This document shows positions 12,925 through 24,479 of a stretch of 64,000 bases of DNA, piece by piece; position 1 is the first letter of the stretch; each line of letters begins with the position of its first letter. The position numbers were made by a program, and so were the translations under genes. The DNA is taken from contig MNCI01016028.1 of the NCBI GenBank assembly GCA_015680685.1, positions 429,278 through 493,277 on the forward strand. The letters run 5' to 3'. The DNA is from Gnetum montanum (lineage: Eukaryota; Streptophyta; Gnetopsida; Gnetales; Gnetaceae). The notes under the pieces were generated by a model. It was not told the origin of the DNA. It ran no database searches and worked only from the letters and a program-made list of their open reading frames with translations.

Positions 12925-13165
12925 TAATCTTACCTTTCTCAATCTTGGATTGAATGTCATTCTTCAATGCATTGAAACTATTTGTATCATGTCCAAGCAT
13001 TTAATGATAGTGGTAAAACTTGTGGGGATCATATCACCTAGGTATATTAGGATCATCTAACATTTTTTTAGAAGTATCCAAGGATAACTTCTAAATGCTT
13101 TGAAATTTAGCTTTGGTGAGCATAGACATAATTTTGAATTTTTTAATCTTATAATAGTTATTTAA
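12925..13165 (-). pseudogene. gag C-terminal relic of element G
   Basis: The minus strand reads PRxYDPHKFYHYHxxLGHDT, followed by an NALKNDIQSKIEKGKI stretch. This is the familiar CxFHxxxGHDTExCxxLKxxIExLIxxGxL pattern just before the protease of Tat/Ogre-type elements. The first Cys has been replaced and three stops interrupt about 70 residues. Confidence 0.6.
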
Positions 13166-13194
13166 GTAGTTTATAATGCTTCATAGATAATATT

Positions 13195-14150
13195 TAGATT
13201 TGTAATTTAAAGAGACTTTTCTAATCCATAAATTTATCTTTAATATTGTAGAACAAATCAAAAAGATGTAGGATTCCGTAGATGAGAAGTTTTCAACAAC
13301 ACTAAAGAAAATATAGGAAAATATATATCAAACCCTCATCAAAAGAAAGAACAAAAAAAAAATAGAAGGAAACAGGACATAACATATATAAGTATAATGG
13401 GAAAGTTATTGATCTAGAAGAGGTTGTTGATTCTAGTTTAGAAGATGAAGATGAATATGACATGTGCTAATATGAACATCCTAAAGGGAGTTTCCCCATC
13501 ATGTTTCACTTACAAGAATTAGGGACATATACATTAAATCCAAAGTTTGTCAAAATTCAAATGCCTAGGAGGGTGCCTTACCCACAAGAATACTACAAAC
13601 AACCCTATCAACAATAACCACGCTATCCCAATGGGTCTCATCCTCAATCTTAAAAATTATATAACTATAATGATAAAGCCCATAGTCATGGGGAATGCCA
13701 TCAACAAGATAAAAACATCACTATAAACAATCAAATTTATACAGCTCCTACATCCAACAACATGTTTCTCCTAGAAATACTTCTACCCATACTTATTATT
13801 ACTACTATCCTACTGAATATCACCAACCCATAAGTCAATATGTAGAATCCCCATCCTAAATTCCTCATCCAAGAGTGCAACATTCTCAACAACCTTCTAA
13901 TCCACTTTATCCAATTCCATCATCATCAATGGAATTGTCAACATAGTCTCAACAAAATAATGCAACAAGGGCTATAAACACACAAATGAAAGACATCACT
14001 AACAATTATGAATCTAAATTAGAAAAAAAACCTTCTGTTGAAGAAGCCTATAAAGATCTGGTAATAATAGTAGCTCATCTGAAATAACATGAGAAACTAT
14101 AAATGTGGCTCTACTTCCTATTTTCACAACTCAAAATATTTCTAAGAAAT
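13195..14150 (+). pseudogene. gag: gag C-terminal relic of element F
   Basis: Starts within the segment equivalent to KTLPIQKF in C (here KETFLIHKFIFNIVEQIKKM). Then come a damaged knuckle (DMCxYEHPKG), the PRRVPYPQEYYKQPYQQ stretch shared in part with A, and a Pro/Gln/Tyr-rich linker. Many CAA/CAG codons have become TAA/TAG. The N-terminal half of gag is absent. Confidence 0.7.
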
Positions 14151-14254
14151 TTATGCTTCCTTTAAAATAAAACTAAAATATCATAATTGTGATGCTTACA
14201 TATACTATGAGTCACTAGATTAAACTAATTATGATTCCCAAGAAGAGAAAAGAT

Positions 14255-14975
14255 TCTAGAAGTCCTTTAATCTACCTATAAATAGCAAGAAATATAACCT
14301 ATAAGGCTCTTTTAGATTCAATTTTAGAAGTCAGCCTCATATCACAAGAGGTGTATAAGGCCTACAATTTGCTACCATTGAAGAAATGCAATATCATATT
14401 AGAGCTTACAGATCAATTTATCATAGTTCCACTTAGACAAGTGAAAGACATTGTAATTACCATCAATGATTACTCATACCCTACATGGGTAAAATAAACA
14501 AGAATTTTCAATTATTATAAGAATAGCATGGGTTAGCACAATTGATGCAAAGTTAGGAATTAAAGACTTATCCTTGTAAATTTCCAAGAAAGATAAATGA
14601 GAAGCTACACAAAAACAAAGAGTCTCGTGCATAATGTATAACAATACAGGATGCAACTATGTGAAAAAATAATTGGACAATTAAGTAGAGAAACATCCCA
14701 ACATGTAAAACATGTATAGAATATATATGTATGCAACAATGTTTATACACCACAGCCACAAAGTAAGAAGGCACTCAGTGGCTAACAACTAAAGAAGAGT
14801 ATAAATATGACATATGCATGAAACTAGCTACATAATCCACAAGTGTCTAAATAGAAAATTTTCCAAACATAATACCAATAAAAAGAAGACATGGATGGGG
14901 AAAAGTTAGAGATTCCTAATAATATTGAACCAAAGTCTATAGAACTTAAATATGATTAAGAACCTTTATCCAACC
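14255..14975 (+). pseudogene. Protease and linker relic of element F
   Basis: Matches the C and D protease region: SLISQEVYKAYNLLPLKKCN, then VPLRQVKDIVITI and SYPTW. The active-site segment, LLDLGSG in C, reads LLDSILE here, so catalysis is lost. The following linker retains EGTQWLTT and the start of the LEIP segment. It then stops near 14975, where sequence equivalent to C 41560-43060 is absent. Confidence 0.7.
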
Positions 14976-16260
14976 AATTTCTAGATGAACTACTATTCAT
15001 AAAAGTAGTAATGGTTATCAATCCTACAATAAAGAAATCTTGCCTAGAAGATTATCTCCTCTATCTCATCATTCAAGAAATCCCTAATTAGTGGCATACA
15101 AAAAAGAAGTAATAATTACTTCATCAAGCTAAGGACTTTATTAAAATCAATGACAGTCTTTATAAAATATATGTTACTTATTTAATCAAATATTGTGTTC
15201 CAAAAGAAAACCAACAAAGAATCCTATAAAATGCATGAGGGACCTTCCAAAGGATACTATGCAAGAAAATTAAAAACTATAAAACTTATCATGGCTAGAT
15301 ATCTTTCCCTCACCATATTTAAATATGTATCAATTCACATAATCATGCGAGAATTGATAGATAGCTAAAGGAATGTCAACTAGAAATGAAGGACCACAGT
15401 AATGGATATAGCCAATAGAACAATTTGATATATAGGGAATTGATTTTATGGATTCCATTGAGTATTTGTCTAATGAAAAATTGTATATAATTTTTTCAAT
15501 TGATTATTACATAGAATGGGTGGAAGTTGTTGTATTAAAGATTACACATCAGTAACAATAGCTATATTCTTTCAACAATAGGTGATAAATTTATTTGAAG
15601 TACCAAGAATATTGATTTTAGATAATAGGATACATTTTATAAGAGCTATATTTAAGAAAATTACATAATTTCTTGGGATTGAATGTAACCACATCATATC
15701 ATCCCCAAGAAAATGGATAGGCTAAAGTAATAAATTAGGAGATTACATGAATTCTTACTAGAATAGTTGATTTATATAGAAGGAACTAGATTAACAAGCT
15801 CAATGATGCTCTACAAGCTTATTAATCAACCTAGAGAATTCCTATGGAGTATTATCCATATGAATTATTATATGGCAAATTACCTACCTTACCAAAGCTA
15901 CATACACTAGTCATAGCCTGTAACCTAGAAATAAACCTCAATCTAGCCTAGAAGGAATGTTAATAAATCTAAATTTTCTAGATGAAAATATCTTAGTAGC
16001 CTGAATGGTTAATGAAATTCAAAAAAAGTTCGTCAAACACTAACATGACATCACAATTAGATAGACTAATATAAGACCAAATGACAAAGTCCTTTATTAT
16101 AATATGCATCATATACTCCAACATACAAAGTTCCAAATATTATGGAAGGGACCTTATATTTTCTAAACCATATATAAAACTAGTACCATGCAAATTTACC
16201 ATCCTAGTAATCCACAAAAGCTCATTTTAATCAATATTCAAGAGAATAAACCATTATAAA
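14976..16260 (+). pseudogene. Integrase relic of element F
   Basis: Begins with FLDELLFIKVV, the equivalent of FPDELLFAGVI just after RNase H in C, then HTKKKxxLLHQAKDFIKIND. Pieces of the zinc domain, core and C-terminal part (RPNDKVLYYN, then LWKGPYIF) follow in order with frequent stops. Integrase inserts the element DNA into the chromosome; this copy is dead. RT and RNase H, which should precede it, are missing. Confidence 0.65.
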
Positions 16261-16340
16261 AATTCCAACAACCTACTACTTCTTCAATATCATCAACAAA
16301 AATCATGACTTGCTCAAGATTTTATATCTCATTTCTAAAC

Positions 16341-16360
16341 CATAGTCATGGAGGAGTGGC
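16341..16360 (+). other. PPT-like block after pol in F
   Basis: CATAGTCATGGAGGAGTGGC lies just after the end of pol. Equivalent purine-rich TCATGGnGGAG blocks occur at the same place in B, C and D. It resembles the terminal polypurine tract and could be a second plus-strand priming site, but this is inference. Confidence 0.4.
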
Positions 16361-16924
16361 ATTCTTTACTTAGAACTTATGAATCAGATTTTTACATTTC
16401 TTGTTTTTCAATTTCTTGACACATGTTCTAATATTTTACCAATTTCTGATTCTTTAATATCTTCCAAATTCTTAATATATTTTCTCATTCTTTTATTTTT
16501 TTTATTCTTTATATACTTTTTCATTATTTAAATCATTTGGTTAGCATATTATACATATATTTATATTTTTTATTGATTCCATGAATAAATTCATCGGCAT
16601 TAGGTAGAATATTATTTCATTAGAAAGAATTTTTCTCTATGCTATTGGATCATTGATGGAATCATTATACATGCATTGAGACCACATCATCAATTCCTTC
16701 ATTTCTTGTAATAAGATATTCTTATCATGGGCATAATGCAATTCTTATCATAATCAAATTAAAATAAATCCATGATCATTAGCCTTAAAGGATGGATGAT
16801 AGATGAAGAGGGATAGATAAGTATGTGACATTAAGGAAACTTGTTGATTCCTTTATTTCCATCTTGAGTTGCACTAATCTATATTAATATGTTATTATTG
16901 CTATTTCTTTAACTTTGGAAAATA

Positions 16925-17225
16925 ATAATTTTATCTTGTTATAACATTAGAAATACATGCTACACATGCATGAAGGTAGCCCTATAACAAGGAGAATAAA
17001 ATAATAATTAATTAATCCATTATAAAAAATCATTCTTGAAGTACCACTAGAAAGACATGTAACTCATGCTTAAAGGTAGGCTACTTCTATGAGTCCCATG
17101 ATCATTTCGGTTAATTTTATTATGTGACTAGAAAGACATGTTACCCATGAATGAATGTGCATTGCTAAAGGGATTAACATTGTTTATGAGGCTGGAAAGA
17201 CATGTGACCCATGCTTGAAGGTGAT
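16925..17225 (+). repeat. Four degenerate copies of the post-pol conserved motif in F
   Basis: The core AGAAAGACATGTTACCCATG appears once in each of A, B, C and D. Here it recurs in diverged form at about 16945, 17049, 17129 and 17194, each copy followed by a TGAAGGT-like or TGAATGT-like end. Spacing is 65-105 bases. This is tandem amplification of a noncoding element rather than coding sequence. Confidence 0.65.
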
Positions 17226-17585
17226 TTTTTTATTTTATGGGATTGATGATGGCTAACCAGTGAACAAGGATGATGATATTGAAGGTTGATGATTAATTAA
17301 TTGTTAATAATAAAAATAATGGTAATTTTTCAATTAAGGTGGTAGGTTGAATAGATGATGCTAATCCAATATGATACAATGTGATGCCATGAGAAAGTGG
17401 AGTGAACTTAGTCTAGAATCCTTACAGATAGGTATAATGACCAAAGTAACCATGAATTATACATAGGATTCATTATGACTATGGCAAGGTACCTCATGTC
17501 TCATTTTTTCTAATTCCTTCTCCTACCTTTTTATCTAAATAGTATGTATAATTATAAATTTAATGGTTTTTGTATAGCATAATAC

Positions 17586-17750
17586 ATGAGTAATGGTAAG
17601 ATAATTTTCTCTCAAGTCATATGACCTAGGTTCAAGCTTAGGTGTAGCCACTCAAAAGAGGTTAGGCTTCACTCATCCACCATCTGTCTAAGATCTTACC
17701 TTAGCAAGATGAGCATTAAACCTCTAGGTGATGATCCTTATAGTATATTT
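17586..17750 (+). repeat. Au-like SINE inside F
   Basis: A tRNA-like head (AATGGTAAGATAATTTTCTC, then CCTAGGTTCAAGCTTAGG as B box) is followed by AGCCACTC and GGTTAGGCTTCACTCATCCA. CACCATCTG and a CTTACC segment come next. The order follows the plant Au SINE body (AGCC...GTAAGGCTG...CATCCACCCTCCCCAGACCCTACC) after C-to-T decay. Ends are approximate. It lies between pol and ORF3 of F and must postdate F. Confidence 0.5.
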
Positions 17751-18188
17751 TGTAGCTATGACAATTAAACATGTGTATATTTGGAGCAGAATATGATTCA
17801 TATTCAACTCCTTGAATATTCATGGATACTTATAGAAGTGATTATAAAAGGTCATTAAGGGTAGGAGCCTACTTTGGGAAAGACTACTTGTATAACTCTT
17901 ATGCATCATATTTGATAGCTACTTCCACATCCTCTTAATCATCACAAGCTATTACTTAACCTCAAGCATAATAATAATAACATTTTCATTCAACTCATGG
18001 TTGTATACCCATAAAACTCTAATTGTTCTCGCCAACTATAATATATTTTCTTACATTGACTTCATCCAAAAATAACCAAGCATTATCTCTTTGTTAACAT
18101 CTTTTAGACAACCTTAAAAATCTCAAAATTTGAAGAAACAACAAAATTTTCTAAAAATTATAGAGGTAAAAATGACTTTTAAAGCAAG

Positions 18189-18278
18189 TAATATCATAGC
18201 TACAATATCATAGAACCTACAATATCATAGTTATGATGTCACATCTATGATATCACCCTTACAAACTCTATATATATT
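18189..18278 (+). promoter_or_regulatory. U3-like motif array with TATA box before ORF3 of F
   Basis: Three AATATCATAG copies plus GATATCAC precede CTATATATATT (18268-18278). The LTR of F has the same kind of GATATT/AATATC array ahead of its own TATA box (TATAAATAA near 35408). The ORF3 start lies about 650 bases downstream. This suggests an internal promoter; no transcription evidence is available here. Confidence 0.45.
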
Positions 18279-18929
18279 CACACACCCCTTCATTATTTTC
18301 TCACATTTGCTTCATTTTAGAAGGGACATTAATGCAATCTCCAAATATCCTAACTTTCAAATCACTCCTTCAATTTCTATCATTTTTTATTCTTTGAGCT
18401 CCTAAAGCTAAGCTCTTTGTCATGGGAGAAACATTATGCACTAAATTTCACAGATTTTTGGAATAATATTTTTTCCATTATTTTTAATTACTATTAAAAA
18501 CCATTAGAAAATTCTACTAGGGAAATGAAGATTATTTTTTTTTTTGTCTGATTTCTTATCACTAAAATAAGAATGAATAATGACTAAAATTTTTTAGGAA
18601 TTTTAGAGATTTTTTCTCCTAATCCATACACATATTGCATAGAAATAAAAATCAATTTATGAAAACTTGATAAATTAATTATTTATTAACAATTTAGAGC
18701 CTACAATTATATCAAAATTTTTTCAAAATTGGTAACATTTCCTATCAAATGTAATTTAGGCCTTTTTATCAAAAGGATAAATGTTTAAATCTGCAATTGC
18801 ATTGGTGGAGAAAGATTATTTTTCTTCCAATATTTGATCACACCTAAAAGATTAACAAAAGGTTAGGAATTAAACTAAAATATTTGGAAATTTTTAAAAT
18901 GAATTATTCATAATCCTTGATGATTACAT

Positions 18930-20631
18930 ATGGCTTCAAAAAAAACCCCTATAGCTAGAAAACCATCATAATCACAAGACAAAAGCCTAAGAGGAGAGGA
19001 TGGTAGAGAATGAGGAGGAAATCCATCAAGAGAAACATAGGTAGAAGAGCAAGAAGCACAATCCCATTTAATCCATCAATCCACATCACAAACATAGTAG
19101 TTAATATAGGTAGAAGTGTCATGGCCACCAAGCTTGAATCCATGAGATAGGTAGATAACTAACACTATCAAAAGAATGTAAAAATGTAATAGAAGTCAAG
19201 TCTGTAATGGTCAGTGTAATTGTAAAAGTGAATTTTGGGTCTTTCCTAGAATTTTCACCTTAGGAAGGATGAAAGAAGTTACAATGATCACCATCTTGAC
19301 CAATCATCTCTACCAATGATGAATGGTATTTAGGAGAAGTCTACCAATGTTAGTACAATATACAAGAAGATGTCATAGTAAAAATTGAATGAGCTACAAT
19401 GCTATATACTTAGTGAAAGCCATTGCCATAGCATTGGGCCTACCAAATATTGGCATAGAAAAAATTCTAATTTTTACCTACTTAGATCCAAAAACCTATA
19501 AATTATGGTTGTAGAAAGTCTATGGAAATAAGAAGAAAAAATATGGTTCCTTTTCATTGGTAGTGAAAACTTATTTCAAAGTAGAAACCTATCATTTTTA
19601 TCCATCTATGAGCCTAAATAGGATATCTACATATATAGCCTACAGTAGTGCCATCCTTAGTGGGAAATATTAAGAAAATTTGGCATGCCTTCTCTTCTTT
19701 TAAAGTGAGCACATATTTAATGAAAAATAGTCAAGTAAACTAACACTATCATTTCATGGCCTGATTAGGAAGTAGTGTAGAGCTAGAATTTCAAGGTCTA
19801 TAAATAACATAGTTAGCAAGGCTCAAAATATGTCCTATTATAAGATGATAAAAAAATGTCCATGTATAAGGATCAAATAGGAGAATCATCAAGTGTATCA
19901 ATGGACATATTTTCACCAATAGAAAGAGGTAGTGCATGTCCAAGAATCTATGTTCTAGCAAAGTAACTAGGAGATTACAATCTTGCTATGAGTCATTTGT
20001 AAGAGCTAGTAGAAATTATTATTTGAAAAATTAGAGATGTAGCCAAAATTTTCAAATCAAATAGGATCAACCAAAATATTCATTAGATTCAATCACATGA
20101 CAAATCTTAGTAAATGCCTGATAAGATGACTAGGATGCACAAATCTCTAGAAATGCTATTGCATTCCATGTAACATTGGAGACTATAGAAGGTGCAACCA
20201 TATTAGCTATGAAATATGAGGGAAAGCAAGGAGTTGTTGAGTTGGTTATAGACCATATCAAAAAATCCCTCAATGTTCTTGGAGTGCCATCAATAGACTT
20301 CATTGAACTCAAAAATGCTTAAGTAATTAGTGGAGCCCAAGAAAAATGAAAAAGAATATGAATGTAGATTAGCATGAAGATGCTTGAGAATGATCGGTGT
20401 ATACAAAGTAGATTATGCAAGATATTTTTCATATCCTATATGATATCACCACTATTTAGTTAGAGTTAATCTTTACTAAGAGAAATTTGATTATTATAGT
20501 GATAATTCTACAACATGCAGAGTTAGAAATCCAAAAATTACAAAGCAAACTAGCCCAACTAAGACTTTAGATACAAGATCTTGCTAGAAATGTTGTACTA
20601 GAGTAGTTAAAATAATTCAAGATAGAGTAGG
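18930..20631 (+). pseudogene. ORF3 of element F, 5' part (split by B)
   Basis: Unrecognised third protein of the element, starting MASKKTPIARKPS at 18930 with a basic N-terminus like that of B (MAPKGK). Shared blocks in the same order as B: YLVKAIAIALGLPNIGIE (about 19410-19470), a YHFYPSMSLNRIS segment, NLAMSHLxELVEIII (about 19980), and an ILAMKYEGKQGVVELVIDHI block (about 20200). A coiled-coil-like run ELEIQKLQSKLAQL (about 20525) comes last. Element B then interrupts it; coding resumes at 33943. Stops are mostly decayed Gln and Trp codons. Conservation with B across great nucleotide divergence argues for a real gene once under selection. Function is unknown; I see no transmembrane envelope-like segment. 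Confidence 0.6.
20627..20631 (+). other. Target-site copy GTAGG left of B
   Basis: GTAGG precedes the 5' LTR of B, and GTAGC (33943-33947) follows its 3' LTR. Four of five bases match, marking the B insertion in F ORF3. Confidence 0.75.
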
Positions 20632-21572
20632 TGATGAATCATCATTGTGGTGTGTCGACAGGTCCCCATTAATGTGACCTTGTTGATAGGGCCCCATCTA
20701 CTTGGTGTTTCCCTATCAATGGTGCCAAATTGATGTAGCATTTGCTACATCTATGGGGCCCCATCGACGTAGCTCTTGAATAAAGTCTATAAATACATGC
20801 TCATCAGTCATGTTTATGGCTTGTCTTGTGATAGTTGTAGTAGAGCTCTTACAATTTTTCCATTTGAGAGTTACAATATTTCTTTAAGTGCCCATAATAG
20901 GAGTCAGAAAGTATACAGATCTTTGTTCAAGCATTTTTGTGCCTGAACACACCAGTGTGAATGGCAAAAAAGACAAGCCTTTTGACCGAACCTTGCAGCA
21001 CTTGGATTTGATTAATGATTCATTTATGCATTTATTATATTCATTAATTATGTAATTAATTAAGCTAAATTAGACTCCAAGTAATTAGTTAATTAATTAA
21101 GCTACATAGATTAAACACATAACTATGACCACTTCAAGCATAAACACATATTCACTCGGTAATTCCAGTAGCATTATTGCTTAGTTTACCTAGTAGTATA
21201 GTGCTTGGTAACCCTAGTAGTGGATACATGGGTTTAGGACATGTACGAAAAGTGGGATCAGATGCTTATGGTAAGACTAATTAAAGATTACTTAATTAGT
21301 TAAATTAAATTAGTTATTAAATTACCTCATTTCTCTATTTTAAGCACCAAGAGCATAAAACATAAAATAATAAAAATCATATGCCTTGATTACACTTAAC
21401 CATGCCTTTATGCATCACAAGTGTAATTGAGAAGACAAAAAATAGGAAAAAGTTCACTTCCTTGAAGGCTAGTGTACTAGAAGACATAGAGTCTACAAAA
21501 TTCAACCAAATCATGCATGAACACTTTGTGATTCATGTGGTTGGGCATAGGGGTACACCTCGCCGCTCATCA
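20632..21572 (+). repeat. 5' LTR of element B
   Basis: Starts TGATGAATCATC and ends CGCCGCTCATCA. U3 carries about four CCCCATYRAYGT-like motifs (20667-20780), then TATAAATAC near 20790. The poly(A) region near 20970 reads AAAAAAG where the 3' copy keeps AATAAAG. R-U5 shares the gggttgggcatagggg-type end with the rest of the family. Confidence 0.9.
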
Positions 21573-21573
21573 T

Positions 21574-21591
21574 TGGTGCCATTTTCAAGGA
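21574..21591 (+). other. Primer binding site of element B
   Basis: TGGTGCCATTTTCAAGGA, one base after the 5' LTR, is a decayed tRNA-Asp-type primer site (TGGCGCC...). Confidence 0.75.
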
Positions 21592-21639
21592 CTCTTTTTG
21601 TTTGAAACATGCACTATTAAGGTTTAATGAACATCATTA

Positions 21640-24170
21640 ACATCATTGGATGAACCCTATGGTCAAAATCATTCTCAAATAATATAATCACATAAGCACA
21701 CTAATATTTTATTTGTGTTGTAGAATATCTTCTTCTCACAGGCATGATGAAGCTAAACCACTAGCTCCTCAAGAATGTAAGGTAGTATATACTCATCCAA
21801 ATGAGTATGTATCTAACTTCACCTTCATCCTGCATTAGGATGAACAAGTGTGATGGCATGATATGGAAGGTAACATTGTAATGCCTCTTGATCAATCTAT
21901 GCCTGTGATGATGCTTCAAACTCTTAAGAAGTTGGGCATCCAAGATCTTCAAGAGGAGTACATTGTGCATTATTATGACTACTAAGACTACCATCCCACT
22001 AAAACCCAATGTAGGAGAGATCGACACAAAAAGAAGCACCATGAGTTTGTGAAGGGAAAATAGTTCACCAATCCCTTGTTCCTGCTTAACCAAGATGATA
22101 ATGAGGATTCCCCCTCTAAGGGCTCTCAACATGATAATTCTCCATCCCTTGTTACTAGGGATGAAAGTGCAACCCTAAATCTATGGTCCACTATCAACAA
22201 TCTAGGTTCAGGTAAAGACGGAAGTCAAGGTAGGGGCTTGGATAAGCATCAAGATGATAAGAAAACTAACAAACATGGATATGATAACTAAAGGGGAGTT
22301 GGTAGATACCATGGTGGTGGTAGTCCTCCTTCCTCTTTGCCCTCTTAATTTTCTTCTTCTTCTTCTCTGCTAGTTCTGAAAAAAGCCACAAAATGAACAA
22401 CTATGATGGAAGTGAATAGTGGAGCAATAATGATGATCACCAAGCCCACAATGAATAAAGTATTAACAAAGGACATCATTAGCAACAAAAAAATAATGAC
22501 GATGATGAGCCTTTTCTGGGAACTCAAAGCATGTTAAATATTGCAAAGGCTATAAAAATTCCAACTATGCATGTGAAGGATAGTCAAATGAGATGGCTAG
22601 ATATGAATAATATTCCCAGATTTAAGGGAGGATATAATTCTAATCCATAGACACTTATTAAAGCTTTTCATGATTCTTATGCCTTACAAAATATCAAAAA
22701 TTATTGGCATAAATTAAAGCTATTTTTTAGGATACTCATCAAGGAAACAAAAGGCTAGTACTGATCTTTGGAGCCAAAATCTATCCACCGATCAAGTACA
22801 ATGCTTGAGCTATTTAACAATAAGTATCAGCTGTACTCCAAAGTGTCTAATCTCAAAAGGTAGATCTAATGATGAAAACAAGGAAACCATGAATCCTTGG
22901 ATGTCAATATGAGCAGATACTATTCTCTTACACATAGATGCCTTGGCCATGGTTATTCTCAATGAGAACAACTTCACCATATCATACATGGACTTAGATC
23001 AAAAACAATGTGACCTCTTAGGATCTAAGCCCAAGGAAGGCTATTAGAACTTAGAGCCCATCAGAGTAAAAGGCTAATTAAGTAGGTAGCAAAGGAAGAA
23101 GGAGAGTTAAGGAAATGTGAAAGTGCATAAGAATTCAATAGGGATCCCTCCATCAAATAAAGGGAGTCTAATTTTGTGATAGTGAGGAGGAATCACCACT
23201 TGATAAGGTGGTAAAATGAAATACCTTGCTGATCCAAAAATATCTGTTTAAAATTTTGGCTAAGGTGGATCAAATGTAGGATTAATTGGATGAAAAATCC
23301 CAAACTACTCTAAAAATTTCTAAAGAATCAAGAGAGCAAAGTAGTAATCACAATCATAGAAGGCAAAAAGAAGTTGGACATGCCTAGCAAAGGGGTAAGC
23401 ACAAAATGCTACAGTAGATGAAGTTGTAGAAACTGAGTCAAATGATGATGGTACGTGTGACATCTATAAATATGAACATCCTAAGGGATGTTATCCCACT
23501 GTGTCATACTTACAGAAATCTTGGGTGTATTCTCTAAATCCATGACTAGCAAGGAGGCAAGCACTCAAAAGGTTACCTTGTCCTCAAGGTAATCCCAGGC
23601 AGTTTCATCAGCAATACCAATATTATTCAAATGGAGTGCCACTACAACTGTAGGACCAATATCAATAGTGGCACCAACCATAGTCATGGGATATTCCACC
23701 ACCAAGGCAATAGTACCCTTATAGGTAACTAGATCTATATGGGTATTACGTTTAGCAACCCCTATCTCCACATGACTCTTACAGTCATGTTTCTCCTTTC
23801 CAACATTACTACCATCCTCTCAAATACTACAGAGTTCATTATCCCCATTCTATGAGGAATGCCACATTTTATCCTTATCCTCCTTCTATTTCTACACTTG
23901 TTCCTCCACCACCAAGGCAATAGTACCCTTATAGGTAACTAGACCTATATGGGTATTATGTTTAGCAACCCCTATCTCCACGTGACTCTTACAGTCACGT
24001 TTCTCCTTTCCAACATTACTACCATCCTCTCAAATACTACAGAGTTCATTCTCCACATTCTAGAAGGAATGCCACACTTTATCCTTATCCTCCTTCTATT
24101 TCTACACTTGTTCCTCCACCCTCAATGCAACTACCACTTGCTCCATCTATGCAGGATGAACTTCTAGCCT
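21640..24170 (+). pseudogene. gag: gag relic of element B
   Basis: The N-terminal domain begins near 21780 with VVYTHPNEYVSNFTFILH and is shared with C and D. A Gly/Ser/His-rich linker follows. The capsid-like domain runs from about 22590 (MNNIPRFKGGYNSNP, LIKAFHDSYALQNIKN), then comes the EEGELRKCESA helix region. The knuckle-like segment TCDIYKYEHPKGC lies near 23460. A Pro/Tyr/Gln-rich C-terminal linker includes a locally duplicated stretch (about 23690-23840 against 23910-24060). Stops and frameshifts are scattered throughout. Role: assembly of the virus-like particle. Confidence 0.8.
23690..24060 (+). repeat. Internal duplication in B gag linker
   Basis: ACCACCAAGGCAATAGTACC occurs at about 23697 and again at 23907. 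Each copy is followed by the same text through AACATTACTACCATCCTCTC. The two copies are nearly identical over at least 150 bp, far closer than other repeats here, so the duplication is more recent than most of the decay. The repeat period is about 210 bp. Confidence 0.8.
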
Positions 24171-24479
24171 AGCCATAGTAACAAAATGCTACCAGGGCCA
24201 TTAATCTATAACTAATTCATCAACCAAGGGGTTTGGAACCTCATACTTGTAAAATATCATTCTTCTAACCTAATAGCCCTACTAAGTCCTCATAGACTCA
24301 AGTCACCAATCCCCCTACTCCTATTTCATCCACTACAAATTATTTCATTGGGTCCCCTTCAAAACAAATGCCACCCAAAATCCATATTTTCATGCTTACT
24401 CATGTTGTACTTGATTGGATTTGAGCTAGTAACCTTCCCAAGAAATTAGCTAATCCTAGAAGTTCTCTTATTTATCTAT

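Larger units (their letters stand above)
11093..13165 (-). mobile_element. Element G: fragment of an Ogre/Tat-like Ty3/gypsy element
   Basis: Minus-strand fragments in gag-to-protease order are readable without LTRs: a gag-end motif (about 12930-13160), an intervening region, and a clan AA protease (about 11740-11890). They resemble the gag-pro junction of Ogre-type elements rather than the A-D family. The right limit is set by the start of F homology near 13190, the left by insertion of A at 11087. No RT was found left of A, so the rest of G appears lost. Confidence 0.55.

Noticed and set aside
18170-18290. GATATC-like array with TATA box considered as a 5' LTR of F
   Set aside because: It lies downstream of F integrase, has no LTR start or end and no primer site, and is collinear with the pre-ORF3 region of B.
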